Shown: positions 40,397-49,806 of the stretch, in pieces
Layout of the letters: each line of letters opens with the position of its first letter
How positions within the stretch are numbered: position 1 is the first letter of the stretch
Source of the DNA: Gammaproteobacteria bacterium
GTDB taxonomy: Bacteria; Pseudomonadota; Gammaproteobacteria; UBA4575
Length of the DNA: 64,000 bases
Direction: 5' to 3'
Assembly: GCA_022824965.1 (NCBI GenBank)
Contig: JAJDYY010000008.1
Span: 637,482 to 701,481, forward strand
The notes under the pieces: model-generated
Seen by the model: the letters and a program-made list of their open reading frames with translations, nothing else
Database searches by the model: none
Told to the model about the DNA's origin: nothing
Made by a program: the position numbers and the translations under genes

Positions 40397-43231
40397 ATGA
40401 GCGACTACAAAGACACCCTGAACCTGCCCAAAACTTCTTTTCCCATGAAGGGCAACCTTGCACAACGGGAACCCAGGATATTAAAGGAGTGGGAAGACCG
40501 GGACGTGTACCGGCAAATCCGAAAGGCGCGAAGCGGTGCACGGACTTTTGTTCTGCACGACGGCCCTCCCTATGCGAACGGCGATATCCACATCGGACAT
40601 GCGGTCAACAAGATCCTGAAAGACATCATTGTAAAAAGCAAAACACTGGCGGGGTACGATGCACCGTACATCCCGGGCTGGGACTGTCACGGCTTGCCCA
40701 TCGAACACCAGGTGCAGAAAAAAATTGGCAAGGCGGGGGCCCGGAAGAGCCATAGCGAGTTCCGTGCAGCCTGCCGCGAATTTGCCAGCAAGCAGATTGC
40801 CAAGCAACGCGAGGATTTCAAACGGCTGGGTATTTTTGGCGACTGGGACGAACCCTACCTCACCATGGATTTCGGGGTCGAGGCAGACATCGTGCGCTCG
40901 CTTGGCAAACTGTTTGCGGAAGGCCACATTGTCCGCGGCTTCAAGCCGGTCTACTGGAACGTGGTGGATGCCTCGGCACTGGCAGAAACCGAGGTGGAAT
41001 ACCACGAGAAAACCTCGCCCGCCATCGACGTGCGTTTCAGCATCGCAGACGAGAGTGCACTGGCGGAAAGGCTCGACTCACTCACCGGCCGGGGACCGTT
41101 GTCCGTCGCCATCTGGACGACGACGCCATGGACCCTGCCCGCCAACCAGGCCGTGTGCGTCAATCCCGAACTGGATTACGTCGTGGCGGAGTTTGAGGGC
41201 AACTGCGGCCTGGAACGCGTGTTGCTGGCAGAGGCGCTCCTGGAGACCTGCATGCAGCGCTATGGCGTCGAGGAACATGCCGTGGCAGGTCGCATCAAGG
41301 GGCAGCAACTTGAGCACCTGCAGCTGCAGCACCCGTTCTACGACAAGACCGTGCCCGTCATCCTGGGAGACCACGTCACGGTCGAGGCAGGAACAGGCGC
41401 GGTGCATACCGCTCCCGATCACGGTGTCGACGATTTTGAAGTCGGCAAGACCTATGCCATGGGGACCCTGAACCTGGTGGATGACCACGGGATATTCAAG
41501 GAACCTACCGGCCTGTTTGCAGGAGACCACGTCTTCAAGGTGGACCCGAAAATCATCGACACCTTGACCGACAAGGGAAAACTGCTGCACCACACCGACC
41601 TGCACCACAGCCTGCCGCATTGCTGGCGCACGAAAGTGCCGCTCATCTACCGCGCAACGCCACAATGGTTCATCAGCATGCATGCCAAGGATTTGCTGAA
41701 AACCGCCCGTGAACAGATCGAGCAGGTGCGCTGGGTCCCTGAATGGGGCAAGGCACGCATCACCGCCATGCTGGCCAGCAGTCCGGACTGGTGCATCTCA
41801 AGGCAGCGCACCTGGGGGGTGCCGATCACCTTTTTCATACACAAGACCACGGAAGAACCCCATCCCGACACGGTACGACTCGTCGAAAAGGTGGCCCAGA
41901 GGATTGAACAGCAGGGCATGGATGCCTGGTATGGACTGGATGCAAAAGAGCTGCTGGGGGAGGACAGCGAATCCTACAGGAAGGTCACCGACACCCTGGA
42001 TGTCTGGTTCGACTCGGGAGTCACCCACTATGCCGTGGCCCGGAAAAGACTGGGGATTGACCTCGAAAACCGAAAACGCGCCAGTCTGTACCTCGAAGGT
42101 TCCGACCAGCACCGCGGCTGGTTCCAGTCTTCCCTGAAGACCTCGGTGGCCATGTACGGAATCGCGCCCTATGAACAGGTGCTCACCCACGGGTTTACCG
42201 TGGATGCCGATGGCAAGAAAATGTCGAAGTCCCTCGGCAATGTGGTCACCCCCCAGAAGATATGCAACGTGCTGGGTGCCGACGTACTGCGTCTTTGGGT
42301 GGCCGCCACCGACTACGGCGCAGAACTCAACGTGTCCGACGAAATTCTGAGCCGCACCTCGGATGCCTACCGGCGAATCCGCAATACGGCCCGTTACCTG
42401 TTATCGAACCTGAGTGGCTTCGACCCGGCGAACGACCGTGTAGCCGCGCGGGATATGGTGGCCCTGGACTACTGGATCGTGTACAAGACCCGGCAACTCC
42501 AGCATCAGATCATCGATTACTACGAACGCTACCAGTTTCACCGAATCTACACCCTGGTTCACAACTTTTGCGTGCTGGAACTCGGCAGCGACTACCTTGA
42601 TATCGTCAAGGACCGGCAATATACGATGCAGACTGACAGCCGGGCGCGCAGGTCGGCACAGACCGCCATGTTTCACATTGCCGAGGCGTTGGTTCGCTGG
42701 GTTGCGCCGATTCTGAGCTTCACGGCGGAGGAAGCCTGGCAGCATCTGCCCGGTCCCCGCGAGGATCCGGTGTTCGTACAGACCTGGTACGACCTGGATG
42801 ATTTCGCCACCCCGGGCGAGGTGACCGACGCGGACTGGGAGATCATACTTGAAGTTCGAAAGCACATTGGCAAACAGCTGGAGGCACTGCGCAATGAAAA
42901 AGTCATCGGCTCGTCGCTGGATGCAGAGGTGGAGATCTGGGGGACTCCCGATTGCCTTTCCAGGATCGCAAACGATGAACTTCGCTTCGTCTTCATTACA
43001 TCCGGCGCCCGGCTCGCCCGCAATGAAGAAGCACCGAAGACGGCCACCCGGGTAGCGGATACCCACGGCAACGAGTATTTCATCCAGTTGCGAAAGTCAC
43101 CTCACCCGAAATGCATCCGCTGCTGGCATTACCGTGAGGACGTGGGAAAGGATGCGCAACATCCGCAAATCTGCATGCGTTGCGTAAGCAACCTGCCCGG
43201 CGGTTCGGGCGAGTCACGTTTCTATGCTTAA
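40397..43231 (+). CDS. ileS: Isoleucyl-tRNA synthetase
   Basis: 944 residues, full length. The class I motifs are HIGH in [17 protein letters not shown] and KMSKS in [13 protein letters not shown] (near residue 607). The editing domain shows [13 protein letters not shown]. The C-terminal zinc finger is [12 protein letters not shown] plus CMRCVSNL. It overlaps lspA by 8 bases, as this pair commonly does. Confidence 0.98.
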   Translation: MSDYKDTLNLPKTSFPMKGNLAQREPRILKEWEDRDVYRQIRKARSGARTFVLHDGPPYANGDIHIGHAVNKILKDIIVKSKTLAGYDAPYIPGWDCHGLPIEHQVQKKIGKAGARKSHSEFRAACREFASKQIAKQREDFKRLGIFGDWDEPYLTMDFGVEADIVRSLGKLFAEGHIVRGFKPVYWNVVDASALAETEVEYHEKTSPAIDVRFSIADESALAERLDSLTGRGPLSVAIWTTTPWTLPANQAVCVNPELDYVVAEFEGNCGLERVLLAEALLETCMQRYGVEEHAVAGRIKGQQLEHLQLQHPFYDKTVPVILGDHVTVEAGTGAVHTAPDHGVDDFEVGKTYAMGTLNLVDDHGIFKEPTGLFAGDHVFKVDPKIIDTLTDKGKLLHHTDLHHSLPHCWRTKVPLIYRATPQWFISMHAKDLLKTAREQIEQVRWVPEWGKARITAMLASSPDWCISRQRTWGVPITFFIHKTTEEPHPDTVRLVEKVAQRIEQQGMDAWYGLDAKELLGEDSESYRKVTDTLDVWFDSGVTHYAVARKRLGIDLENRKRASLYLEGSDQHRGWFQSSLKTSVAMYGIAPYEQVLTHGFTVDADGKKMSKSLGNVVTPQKICNVLGADVLRLWVAATDYGAELNVSDEILSRTSDAYRRIRNTARYLLSNLSGFDPANDRVAARDMVALDYWIVYKTRQLQHQIIDYYERYQFHRIYTLVHNFCVLELGSDYLDIVKDRQYTMQTDSRARRSAQTAMFHIAEALVRWVAPILSFTAEEAWQHLPGPREDPVFVQTWYDLDDFATPGEVTDADWEIILEVRKHIGKQLEALRNEKVIGSSLDAEVEIWGTPDCLSRIANDELRFVFITSGARLARNEEAPKTATRVADTHGNEYFIQLRKSPHPKCIRCWHYREDVGKDAQHPQICMRCVSNLPGGSGESRFYA

Positions 43232-43733
43232 GTGGCTCTGGCTGAGCCTGCTGGTGATCCTTGCCGACCAGCTCGGCAAGCAGGCCGCCTTGCAGTCCCT
43301 GGTGCAGTACGAGCCCGTGGCCCTGTTACCCTATTTCAACCTTTCACTGACCTTCAACGAGGGGGCTGCATTCAGTTTTCTCAGCCAGGCCGGAGGCTGG
43401 CAGCGCTGGTTCCTGTCGCTGCTCGCCATCGCAATCAGTGTTTTCATCCTGGTCTGGCTCAAAACCCTGGATGCCGGGGAGAAACTCCTGGCCTGCGGCC
43501 TGGCGCTGGTGCTGGGAGGTGCGATCGGCAACGTCATCGACCGCATCCTGTTCGGGAAGGTCACGGACTTCATCGACTGGTACTACCACTCCAGCGATTC
43601 CTGCCTGCCATTCTTCTATCGCCTGAATGAGGCGAGCTGTCACTGGCCGACATTCAATCTAGCCGACTCGGCAATTTTCCTGGGAGTCGTGCTGGTGCTG
43701 CTGCAGACCCTGTTTCAAAAGCCCCCGGCATAG
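43224..43733 (+). CDS. lspA: Lipoprotein signal peptidase
   Basis: 169 residues, four membrane helices. LspA cleaves the signal peptide of diacylglyceryl-modified prolipoproteins. The catalytic Asp regions are [16 protein letters not shown] and [11 protein letters not shown]. Between them lies a ~17-residue loop ([23 protein letters not shown]) a little longer than the usual one, with two Cys. The nearby lipoproteins in this window are its type of substrate. Confidence 0.95.
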   Translation: MLKWLWLSLLVILADQLGKQAALQSLVQYEPVALLPYFNLSLTFNEGAAFSFLSQAGGWQRWFLSLLAIAISVFILVWLKTLDAGEKLLACGLALVLGGAIGNVIDRILFGKVTDFIDWYYHSSDSCLPFFYRLNEASCHWPTFNLADSAIFLGVVLVLLQTLFQKPPA

Positions 43734-43743
43734 CCGGGTCCTG

Positions 43744-44295
43744 TCAGCTGCGAAGCAAAGCGGATTCCACCTCATCGCGTTTGTCGGCACCGGCCAGGCA
43801 GGCGATGATTTCCAGGGCAAAGTCCATTGCAGTCCCCGGGCCGCGAGAGGTCAGGATGTTGCCGTCCTGCTGGACGGCGGCATCCGTGATCTGGGTGGTG
43901 CCCAGGGATTGCGGGTCCAGCACCCCGGGATAGGCGGTAGCCTTTTTGTGGTCCAGCAGGCCGCCGCTGGCCAGCACCTTGGGTGCGGCGCAGATCGCAC
44001 CAATGGGACGGTCGTTCTCGGCCGCACGCTGCAAGATCCTGTGGATACGATCATCGGCATCCAGGTGGTCGGCTCCCGGCAGTCCACCGGGCAAGACCAC
44101 CATGTCGAAATCCTGCTCCAGGACCTTGTCCACCGAGGTGTCGGCAATCACCCGGGTGCCACGCGATGCGGTGACGGTTTGCCCGTTCAGGCTGGCCGTG
44201 ATCACTTCAATATCTGCACGGCGCAGCAAATCGATGATGGTCACTGCTTCCAGTTCTTCGAACCCTTCTGCAAGTGGAATCAGTACGGTTGCCAT
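43744..44295 (-). CDS. DJ-1/PfpI family protein (YajL-like)
   Basis: 183 residues. The nucleophile elbow GAICAAPKVLASGGLL carries the redox-active Cys near residue 105, and the start ATVLIPLAEGFEELEAVTIIDLLRRA is typical of YajL/ThiJ-type proteins. These protect against oxidative or glyoxal damage, though the exact activity is debated. It is convergent with lspA (10-base gap) and is the last gene of the envC-ctpA run. Confidence 0.92.
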   Translation of the reverse strand: MATVLIPLAEGFEELEAVTIIDLLRRADIEVITASLNGQTVTASRGTRVIADTSVDKVLEQDFDMVVLPGGLPGADHLDADDRIHRILQRAAENDRPIGAICAAPKVLASGGLLDHKKATAYPGVLDPQSLGTTQITDAAVQQDGNILTSRGPGTAMDFALEIIACLAGADKRDEVESALLRS

Positions 44296-44328
44296 AGGTT
44301 TACCCTCTAAACTGGTCTTGACGGAATT

Positions 44329-45711
44329 TTATTGTATCTCCGGTTCGTCGATTTTTGAAAGCTGATCACCCGGAGTCAGGCTGGCGGCCTGACCCGACGC
44401 TGGCGGTTGAGCCATGGCCTTCAGTTGCTTGAGCGCCTCATCCAGTTCATAGTCGGTAGTGTCGTCTTCACCACGCTCGGGGAGGATCACGACCGAGGCG
44501 GGGTCGTCGGACGCCACCGCATCCCCACCCGGATCATCCTGCAAGAGCTCCTCGGCTGTCCCGCTCATCCCGGGCGTATCGGCTTCCTTGTCTTCCGGGT
44601 CCTCGGCGGGCTTGAGCAGAACATCCGGTATGATGCCCGCATCCTGGATCGAGCGACCGGATGGCGTGTAGTAGCGTGCCGTGGTCAGTTTCAGTGCGGT
44701 GTTGTCCTTGAGCGGCAGGATGGTTTGCACGGAACCCTTGCCGAAGGAAGTGACCCCCAGGACCGTGCCTCGATCGTGGTCCTGCATGGCGCCTGCAACG
44801 ATTTCCGAAGCGGAGGCCGATCCCTGGTTGATCAGCACCACCAACGGGGCACCGTCGAGCAAATCGTCGGTGCTTGCGGAGTATTTCAGTTCCGAATCAC
44901 CCGCCCGTCCCTTGATATAAACGATCAGGGCATTATCCTGCAAAAAGACATCCGAGACTCCAACCGCACCGGTCAGCAGGCCGCCGGGGTTGTTTCGCAA
45001 GTCCAGCACCAGGCCCTGCAGCTCACCGTCGTTCTCCGCTTCCAGGTTCTCGATCGCTTCATGCAGTGCGCTCGTGGTCTTCGATTGAAAATTCGAAATG
45101 CGCACATACCCGAAACCCGGCTCCAGCATGCGGCTGCGTACGCTGTGTACGCGAATCATGGCGCGCGTGATGGACACTTGCACAGGCCCGTCTTCCCCGT
45201 CCCGCACGATGGTCAGTTCGATCGTCGAGCCGATCTTGCCGCGCATGCGCCTGACGGCCTCTTCCAGGTCCACACCTTTCACCGATTCGCCATCGAGCTT
45301 GATGATCAGGTCACCGGCCTGCACTCCGGCCCGTTGTGCAGGGGTATCATCGATTGGCGCGATCACCTTGATGAAACCGTTCTCCATCCCGACCTCGATG
45401 CCCAGTCCGCCAAACTCACCCGTGGTGCCAATCTGGAGTTCGCGAAACTGCTCTGCATCGAGAAAGGAAGAATGTGAATCAAGACCGGACAACATGCCGC
45501 GAATCGCGTTCTTCAACAGCTCACTGTCATCGACCTCGGTCACGTACTCCTTTTTGATCCTGGCATAGACATCCGTGAAGGTGCGCAGCTCATCGAGCGG
45601 CAGCGAGGCCGTATTTTCCTTGTCGGCCCACACGCTGTGCATCAGGCTGACAGGCAGGCTCAGGGCGATGCCCAGCACAAGTCCGAGGCCCAAGGAGGGT
45701 CTGAATTTCAT
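44329..45711 (-). CDS. ctpA: C-terminal processing peptidase (S41 family)
   Basis: 460 residues from ATG 45711, where MKFRPSLGLGLVLGIALSLPVSLMHSVWA forms the signal anchor. The layout is a PDZ domain (GLGIEVGMENGFIKVIAPIDDTPAQRAGVQAGDLII) then the S41 core. VLINQGSASASEIVAGAMQDH holds the catalytic Ser, and GVTSFGKGSVQTI the Lys. The C-terminal tail is acidic and low in complexity (DPGGDAVASDDPAS). It follows envC in the order known from Pseudomonas and others. Confidence 0.95.
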   Translation of the reverse strand: MKFRPSLGLGLVLGIALSLPVSLMHSVWADKENTASLPLDELRTFTDVYARIKKEYVTEVDDSELLKNAIRGMLSGLDSHSSFLDAEQFRELQIGTTGEFGGLGIEVGMENGFIKVIAPIDDTPAQRAGVQAGDLIIKLDGESVKGVDLEEAVRRMRGKIGSTIELTIVRDGEDGPVQVSITRAMIRVHSVRSRMLEPGFGYVRISNFQSKTTSALHEAIENLEAENDGELQGLVLDLRNNPGGLLTGAVGVSDVFLQDNALIVYIKGRAGDSELKYSASTDDLLDGAPLVVLINQGSASASEIVAGAMQDHDRGTVLGVTSFGKGSVQTILPLKDNTALKLTTARYYTPSGRSIQDAGIIPDVLLKPAEDPEDKEADTPGMSGTAEELLQDDPGGDAVASDDPASVVILPERGEDDTTDYELDEALKQLKAMAQPPASGQAASLTPGDQLSKIDEPEIQ

Positions 45712-45825
45712 TGCCGATCTCCGGGGTTTGATCCAGCAGTCCAATCATACCCCGATTTATGCGGTGAAAAAGCCCGTTTGCCAACGCGCGGGGGCATGCA
45801 CGGTGTACTCATTTGCAGTGCAGCC

Positions 45826-47004
45826 TCAGCCGGTGCGCCCTGACGGGGCCGGTTTTTTACACCAGAGCTGGGGGTTTACAGGCTTGCCGTGCCGGCGGAT
45901 TTCGAAATACAGGCCGGTCCGGCTTTGCCCGCCGCTGTTGCCCACAGAGGCAATGCGCTCGCCGGCCTTGACCCATTCGCCCGGGCGCTTGTACAGGCTT
46001 TGACTGTGCCCGTACAGACTCATGTATCCATTGCCGTGGTCAATGATCATCAACAGCCCGAGCCCGCGCATCCATTCCGCAAACACCACCCGCCCATGAA
46101 AGATGTTGTACACGTCATTGCCGGCCCGTCCCGGGATAAACACGCCCTGCCAGTACAACGCACGGCGTGAAAAATTGCGTCGCTGGCCAAAGCGGTTGCT
46201 GGGTTTGCCGGCCACCGGCCAGAACAGCTTGCCCTTTTCCTTGCGAAAATCCTGGCCCTGGTCGATGTGGGGAATATTGATCAGGGTAGCCAGCAGTTCG
46301 TCCAGAAGTTCCTGGAGTTGCTGCCGGTCGGTCTCCAGGCGAGCAAGCCGCGCCTGTTCACCGGATACACGTGCCTGCATGCGCTCGAGCACCCGCTTTC
46401 GCTTGGCCTGCTCCTGTGCGATTTCCTGTTTGCGCGAAGACAAAACGGACTGGGTCCGGGCGAGCGACTTTTCCCGGGCCTCGATTTCCTCCCGCACCTG
46501 GCCGAGCTCCTGTAGAAGGTTGCCCACAACCTCCATCTCGTTCATGCGGGCACGATGCAGGTAATCGTAGTACACCAGGGTGCGGCCCAGGGTTGCAGGC
46601 TCCTGCTGGTTGAGCAGCAACTTCAGTTTTTCCTGGCCCGCATACAGGTACTCGGATCTCATCTGCGCATGCAGGATATTGCGGTGGCGGGACAACTGCT
46701 TTTGCAGACCCTGTTTCCTGGACTCCAGGGAACGGATCCGGTTCCGGTGATCTTTCAGCGTGTCTTTGGTATCACCGAGTTGAAGGTTGAGCTGGCCGAT
46801 GCGGCGTTCAAATTCACGCAGTTCGGCCTCCAGCGCGCCGGCCTCACCGCGGTGTTTCTCCAGCCTGAGCTGGCTGGCTTGAATCTGGCCATGGACCCGG
46901 TCCAGTTTTTGCTCCACCTCCTGTTGCGAGGGGGCACTGGACAGCGACGTGGCGAATACCGCCATGCAGACCAGCGATGCAGCCAACAAGCCGGGCCGAT
47001 TCAT
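45826..47004 (-). CDS. envC: EnvC-type murein hydrolase activator
   Basis: 392 residues with a signal peptide, a long coiled coil (~30-245) and a C-terminal LytM/M23 domain (GRVVFAEWMRGLGLLMIIDHGNGYMSLYGHSQ). EnvC activates amidases AmiA/AmiB during cell division. The HxH-like LYGHS remains, but the first metal-ligand region (FHGRVVFAEW) lacks the usual His-x3-Asp, so it is most likely a non-enzymatic activator. It is divergent from the ArsR gene. Confidence 0.93.
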   Translation of the reverse strand: MNRPGLLAASLVCMAVFATSLSSAPSQQEVEQKLDRVHGQIQASQLRLEKHRGEAGALEAELREFERRIGQLNLQLGDTKDTLKDHRNRIRSLESRKQGLQKQLSRHRNILHAQMRSEYLYAGQEKLKLLLNQQEPATLGRTLVYYDYLHRARMNEMEVVGNLLQELGQVREEIEAREKSLARTQSVLSSRKQEIAQEQAKRKRVLERMQARVSGEQARLARLETDRQQLQELLDELLATLINIPHIDQGQDFRKEKGKLFWPVAGKPSNRFGQRRNFSRRALYWQGVFIPGRAGNDVYNIFHGRVVFAEWMRGLGLLMIIDHGNGYMSLYGHSQSLYKRPGEWVKAGERIASVGNSGGQSRTGLYFEIRRHGKPVNPQLWCKKPAPSGRTG

Positions 47005-47049
47005 GACATTTCTCCGTGGCCTGTGCGGTTGCGGTACAGGGGTTTCATT

Positions 47050-47064
47050 AATGTATTAGACATT
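47050..47064. promoter_or_regulatory. Inverted repeat with overlapping -10 box upstream of the ArsR gene
   Basis: AATGT-N5-ACATT (47050-47064) is a perfect dyad in AT-rich DNA between envC and the ArsR gene. A perfect TATAAT follows directly (47065-47070) with a weak GTTTCA -35 at 17 bases. ArsR-family proteins bind such dyads and block the promoter, so autoregulation is likely but unproved. Confidence 0.55.
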
Positions 47065-47131
47065 TATAATATTAGCTTATACTATATGTCCATAAGGAAA
47101 TTTGGAAGCAGCATCCTGCTGAACCCGCACT

Positions 47132-47452
47132 GTGAGCATCAGCGCCGAAGAACTCGTCCATCGCGAAAAAGACATCGAGCAGGCCTCCAGGTCGCTCAAG
47201 GCCATGTCGCATCCATTGCGACTGAAAATCCTTTGTGTCCTTGGCAAACGAGAGATCAGCGTACAGGAAATCGTCAGCAGTGTAGGCACGTCCCAGAGTA
47301 ACATATCGCAGCATTTGGCCATCTTGCGGGATAAAGGTATATTGGCAACCCGGAAAGACGCCAACCGGGTCTACTACCGGGTGGAGGATGAGCGTACGCT
47401 GAAGTTGATTGAAATGATGCAGCAGGTATTTTGCTCGGTCCATCGCCCCTGA
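47132..47452 (+). CDS. ArsR/SmtB-family repressor, possible persulfide sensor
   Basis: 106 residues, GTG start; no ATG is available in frame. A winged helix-turn-helix is clear: AMSHPLRLKILCVLGKREISVQEIV, TSQSNISQHLAILRDKGILATRKDANRVYYRV. It lacks the ELCVCDL metal site of ArsR/SmtB sensors. Instead it has Cys35 and Cys101, 66 residues apart, like the sulfide/persulfide sensors SqrR and BigR as I recall them. The next genes are a rhodanese and a glutaredoxin. It occupies the place of gpmM in E. coli. Confidence 0.85.
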   Translation: MSISAEELVHREKDIEQASRSLKAMSHPLRLKILCVLGKREISVQEIVSSVGTSQSNISQHLAILRDKGILATRKDANRVYYRVEDERTLKLIEMMQQVFCSVHRP

Positions 47453-47541
47453 GCATCGCGTCCGAAGGTGCCTCGTTCACTTGGACGGGCATCCCAAGCA
47501 ACGGCCATCGAATACGGTTGCAGTCACCATAAAACACCGCA

Positions 47542-47967
47542 ATGGAAGAATTTACAGATTTTGCAATCAGGAATTACCACCTGTTCATCGCGCTCGCGGT
47601 CGTGCTGGGTATGATCCTCTGGACCGAGGTCAGGCGCGCAACCAAGGGATACAAGGAAATTACCCCCGCGGAAGCGGTCGCCCTGATCAATCGGGAAGAT
47701 GCGATTGTGGTGGACGTGCGCGAGGCCAACGAGTTGGGCCAGGGAAGCATCATCAACGCCAAGCACGTCGCCCTCAGCGCACTCAAGCAAAAAGCGGATG
47801 ACCTTGCCAAAAACAAGGATCAGCCTGTACTGGTCTTTTGCAAAACGGGACTGCGTTCATCGCAGGCCTGCAAGGTCCTGACAGGGCACAGCTATACCCA
47901 GGTGTTCGGCTTGAAGGGCGGCATCACCGCCTGGGTGAACGATCAACTTCCGGTCGTCAAGAAATGA
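47542..47967 (+). CDS. Membrane-anchored rhodanese-like protein (YibN type)
   Basis: 141 residues. An N-terminal membrane helix (YHLFIALAVVLGMILW) is followed by one rhodanese domain: EAVALINREDAIVVDVREANELGQG and the active loop FCKTGLRSSQACKVL, where Cys94 would carry the persulfide. The domain faces the cytoplasm if the helix inserts with its positive side in. This is the yibN-grxC-secB-gpsA order of E. coli. The stop overlaps the grxC start (ATGA). Confidence 0.93.
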   Translation: MEEFTDFAIRNYHLFIALAVVLGMILWTEVRRATKGYKEITPAEAVALINREDAIVVDVREANELGQGSIINAKHVALSALKQKADDLAKNKDQPVLVFCKTGLRSSQACKVLTGHSYTQVFGLKGGITAWVNDQLPVVKK

Positions 47968-48224
47968 GTTCCGGCAAGGTTGTCATCTATTCCGGCAACC
48001 GCTGCGCATACTGCAATGCGGCAAAGCGTTTGCTCGACAGCAAGAAGGTCGACTATACGGAAATCAACGTGGACGAGGACCCGGCCCGTCGCGAGGAGAT
48101 GATGCAGCGTACCCAACGCCAGACGGTGCCGCAGATCTTTATCAACGAGCAACATGTGGGGGGCTTTGATGACCTCTCCGAACTCAACCAGGCAGGCAGG
48201 CTGGATGAGTTGCTGGCTTCATGA
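47964..48224 (+). CDS. grxC: Glutaredoxin 3
   Basis: 86 residues from ATG 47964, which shares ATGA with the rhodanese stop. The active site is CAYC (a variant of CPYC) in IYSGNRCAYCNAAKRLL. TVPQIFINEQHVGGFDDL holds cis-Pro and the glutathione-binding Gly-Gly. It reduces disulphides with glutathione. A longer frame opening at 47838 lies inside the rhodanese gene and is not needed. Confidence 0.95.
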   Translation: MSSGKVVIYSGNRCAYCNAAKRLLDSKKVDYTEINVDEDPARREEMMQRTQRQTVPQIFINEQHVGGFDDLSELNQAGRLDELLAS

Positions 48225-48271
48225 AGACTTGCGCTGACACCACCGGATGATGCGAAACCCTGCTTGATCTC

Positions 48272-48736
48272 ATGGCCGCGGAAACGGATCAAAAATTCGA
48301 GATTCAAAAAATTTACCTCAAAGACGTCTCCTTTGAGAACCCTGTTTCTCCCAAGATCTTCACCGAAAAATGGAACCCCCAGACCGACGTCCATATCCAG
48401 TCGGAAACTGCCAAGCTGGGCGAGCACATTTTTGAGGTTTGTATCACCGTCGAGGTCACCGCGACCCAGGAAGAGAGCACGGCGTTCCTGGTCGAGGTCA
48501 AGCAGGCAGGAATCTTCCTGATCAAGAATTTCAAAAAGGACCAGCACAACCAGCTGCTTGGCAGTCATTGTCCCAATGTGCTGTTTCCTTTTGCCCGCGA
48601 AACCGTCGCTGAACTGGTCTCCAAGGGCGGCTTTCCCCAGCTGCTGCTGAACCCGGTAAATTTTGAAGCCCTGTACCAGCAGCACCTGAAGGCCCTGAAA
48701 GAACAGAAGGCCAGCCCCGATCAAACTACCCACTGA
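48272..48736 (+). CDS. secB: Protein-export chaperone SecB
   Basis: 154 residues. SecB keeps precursors unfolded and hands them to SecA. Typical segments are FEIQKIYLKDVSFENPVSPKIF, GEHIFEVCITVEVTA, QAGIFLIKNF and the conserved LGSHCPNVLFPFARETVAELVSKGGFPQLLLNPVNFEALY. It lies between grxC and gpsA. Confidence 0.98.
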   Translation: MAAETDQKFEIQKIYLKDVSFENPVSPKIFTEKWNPQTDVHIQSETAKLGEHIFEVCITVEVTATQEESTAFLVEVKQAGIFLIKNFKKDQHNQLLGSHCPNVLFPFARETVAELVSKGGFPQLLLNPVNFEALYQQHLKALKEQKASPDQTTH

Positions 48737-48743
48737 AAAATCC

Positions 48744-49739
48744 ATGACTATTGCTGCAGTATTGGGTGCGGGTTCCTGGGGCACTGCACTCGCCCTTCAG
48801 CTGTCCAGAAATCATCACAGTGTGCAGCTGTGGGACTGCGATACCGACCTGATGGACACCCTGCAGAACCGCCGTTGCAATCTGCGTTACCTGCCGGATC
48901 ATCCACTGCCGGATTCTCTCGCGACGCACCATGATCTGGGCGATGCCCTCGAGCCTGCGGATTTTGTCCTCGCGGCGGTGCCGAGTTATGCCATGCGCGA
49001 CGTTTGCGAACAGCTCGCACCGTTGCGTTTCCCGGAAAAACTGGTCTGGGCCACGAAGGGATTCGAGAAAACCACGGGCTTGATGATGCACGAGGTCGTC
49101 ACCCAGGTGCTGGGAGACAATGTCCGCAAAGCGGTCTTGTCCGGTCCATCCTTCGCTGCCGAAGTTGCCGGCCAGCTGCCGGCTGCGGTGACGCTCGCAT
49201 CCGATGAACCGGTCTTTGCCCAGGAACTGGCCGGTTACTTTCACAGCAGCAGTTTTCGTGTCTACACCAGCGGCGACATTATCGGCGTCGAATTGGGTGG
49301 TACAATCAAGAACGTGCTGGCCATTGCCGCCGGCATTGCAGACGGGCTTGGTTTTGGTGCCAATGCACGTGCCGCACTGGTCACCCGCGGCCTTGCGGAA
49401 ATGATGCGCCTTGGCCAAAGCCTTGGAGCTGAACGGACCACGCTGATGGGGCTCGCAGGTGTCGGTGACCTGGTGCTCACCTGCACCGATGATCAGTCCC
49501 GCAACCGCCGCCTCGGGCTGGCGCTCGCCAACGGCAAGACTGCACAGCAGTACATGGAGGAACTGGGACAGGCGGTTGAGGGGTTTCATGCGGCCCAGGT
49601 CGTACACCAGGTCGCGCAGGATCGCCAGGTGGACATGCCGATCTGTACACAGGTGTGGCGCGTACTGAACGGGGATGCAGCGCTGGAATCCGCCATATCC
49701 GAATTGCTGAGCCGAGACATGAAAGTCGAGCTTGCATGA
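48744..49739 (+). CDS. gpsA: Glycerol-3-phosphate dehydrogenase [NAD(P)+]
   Basis: 331 residues. It makes sn-glycerol 3-phosphate from dihydroxyacetone phosphate for phospholipid synthesis. The Rossmann start is AVLGAGSWGTALALQLSRN. LSGPSFAAEVAGQLPAAVTLAS, GVELGGTIKNVLAIAAGIADGLGFGANARAALVTRGLAEMM (with the catalytic Lys) and GLAGVGDLVLTCTDDQSRNRRLG are family signatures. It follows secB by 7 bases. Confidence 0.98.
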   Translation: MTIAAVLGAGSWGTALALQLSRNHHSVQLWDCDTDLMDTLQNRRCNLRYLPDHPLPDSLATHHDLGDALEPADFVLAAVPSYAMRDVCEQLAPLRFPEKLVWATKGFEKTTGLMMHEVVTQVLGDNVRKAVLSGPSFAAEVAGQLPAAVTLASDEPVFAQELAGYFHSSSFRVYTSGDIIGVELGGTIKNVLAIAAGIADGLGFGANARAALVTRGLAEMMRLGQSLGAERTTLMGLAGVGDLVLTCTDDQSRNRRLGLALANGKTAQQYMEELGQAVEGFHAAQVVHQVAQDRQVDMPICTQVWRVLNGDAALESAISELLSRDMKVELA

Positions 49740-49806
49740 ACCTGGCAGCAGTGCAGGCATGCGGGATGCAGGTGCGACCCAAACGATGTAACCCTGGACT
49801 TCGGGC

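Noticed and set aside
47838..47963. N-terminal extension of glutaredoxin 3
   Set aside because: The extension lies wholly inside the rhodanese gene in another frame; the ATGA overlap start gives the normal 86-residue protein.
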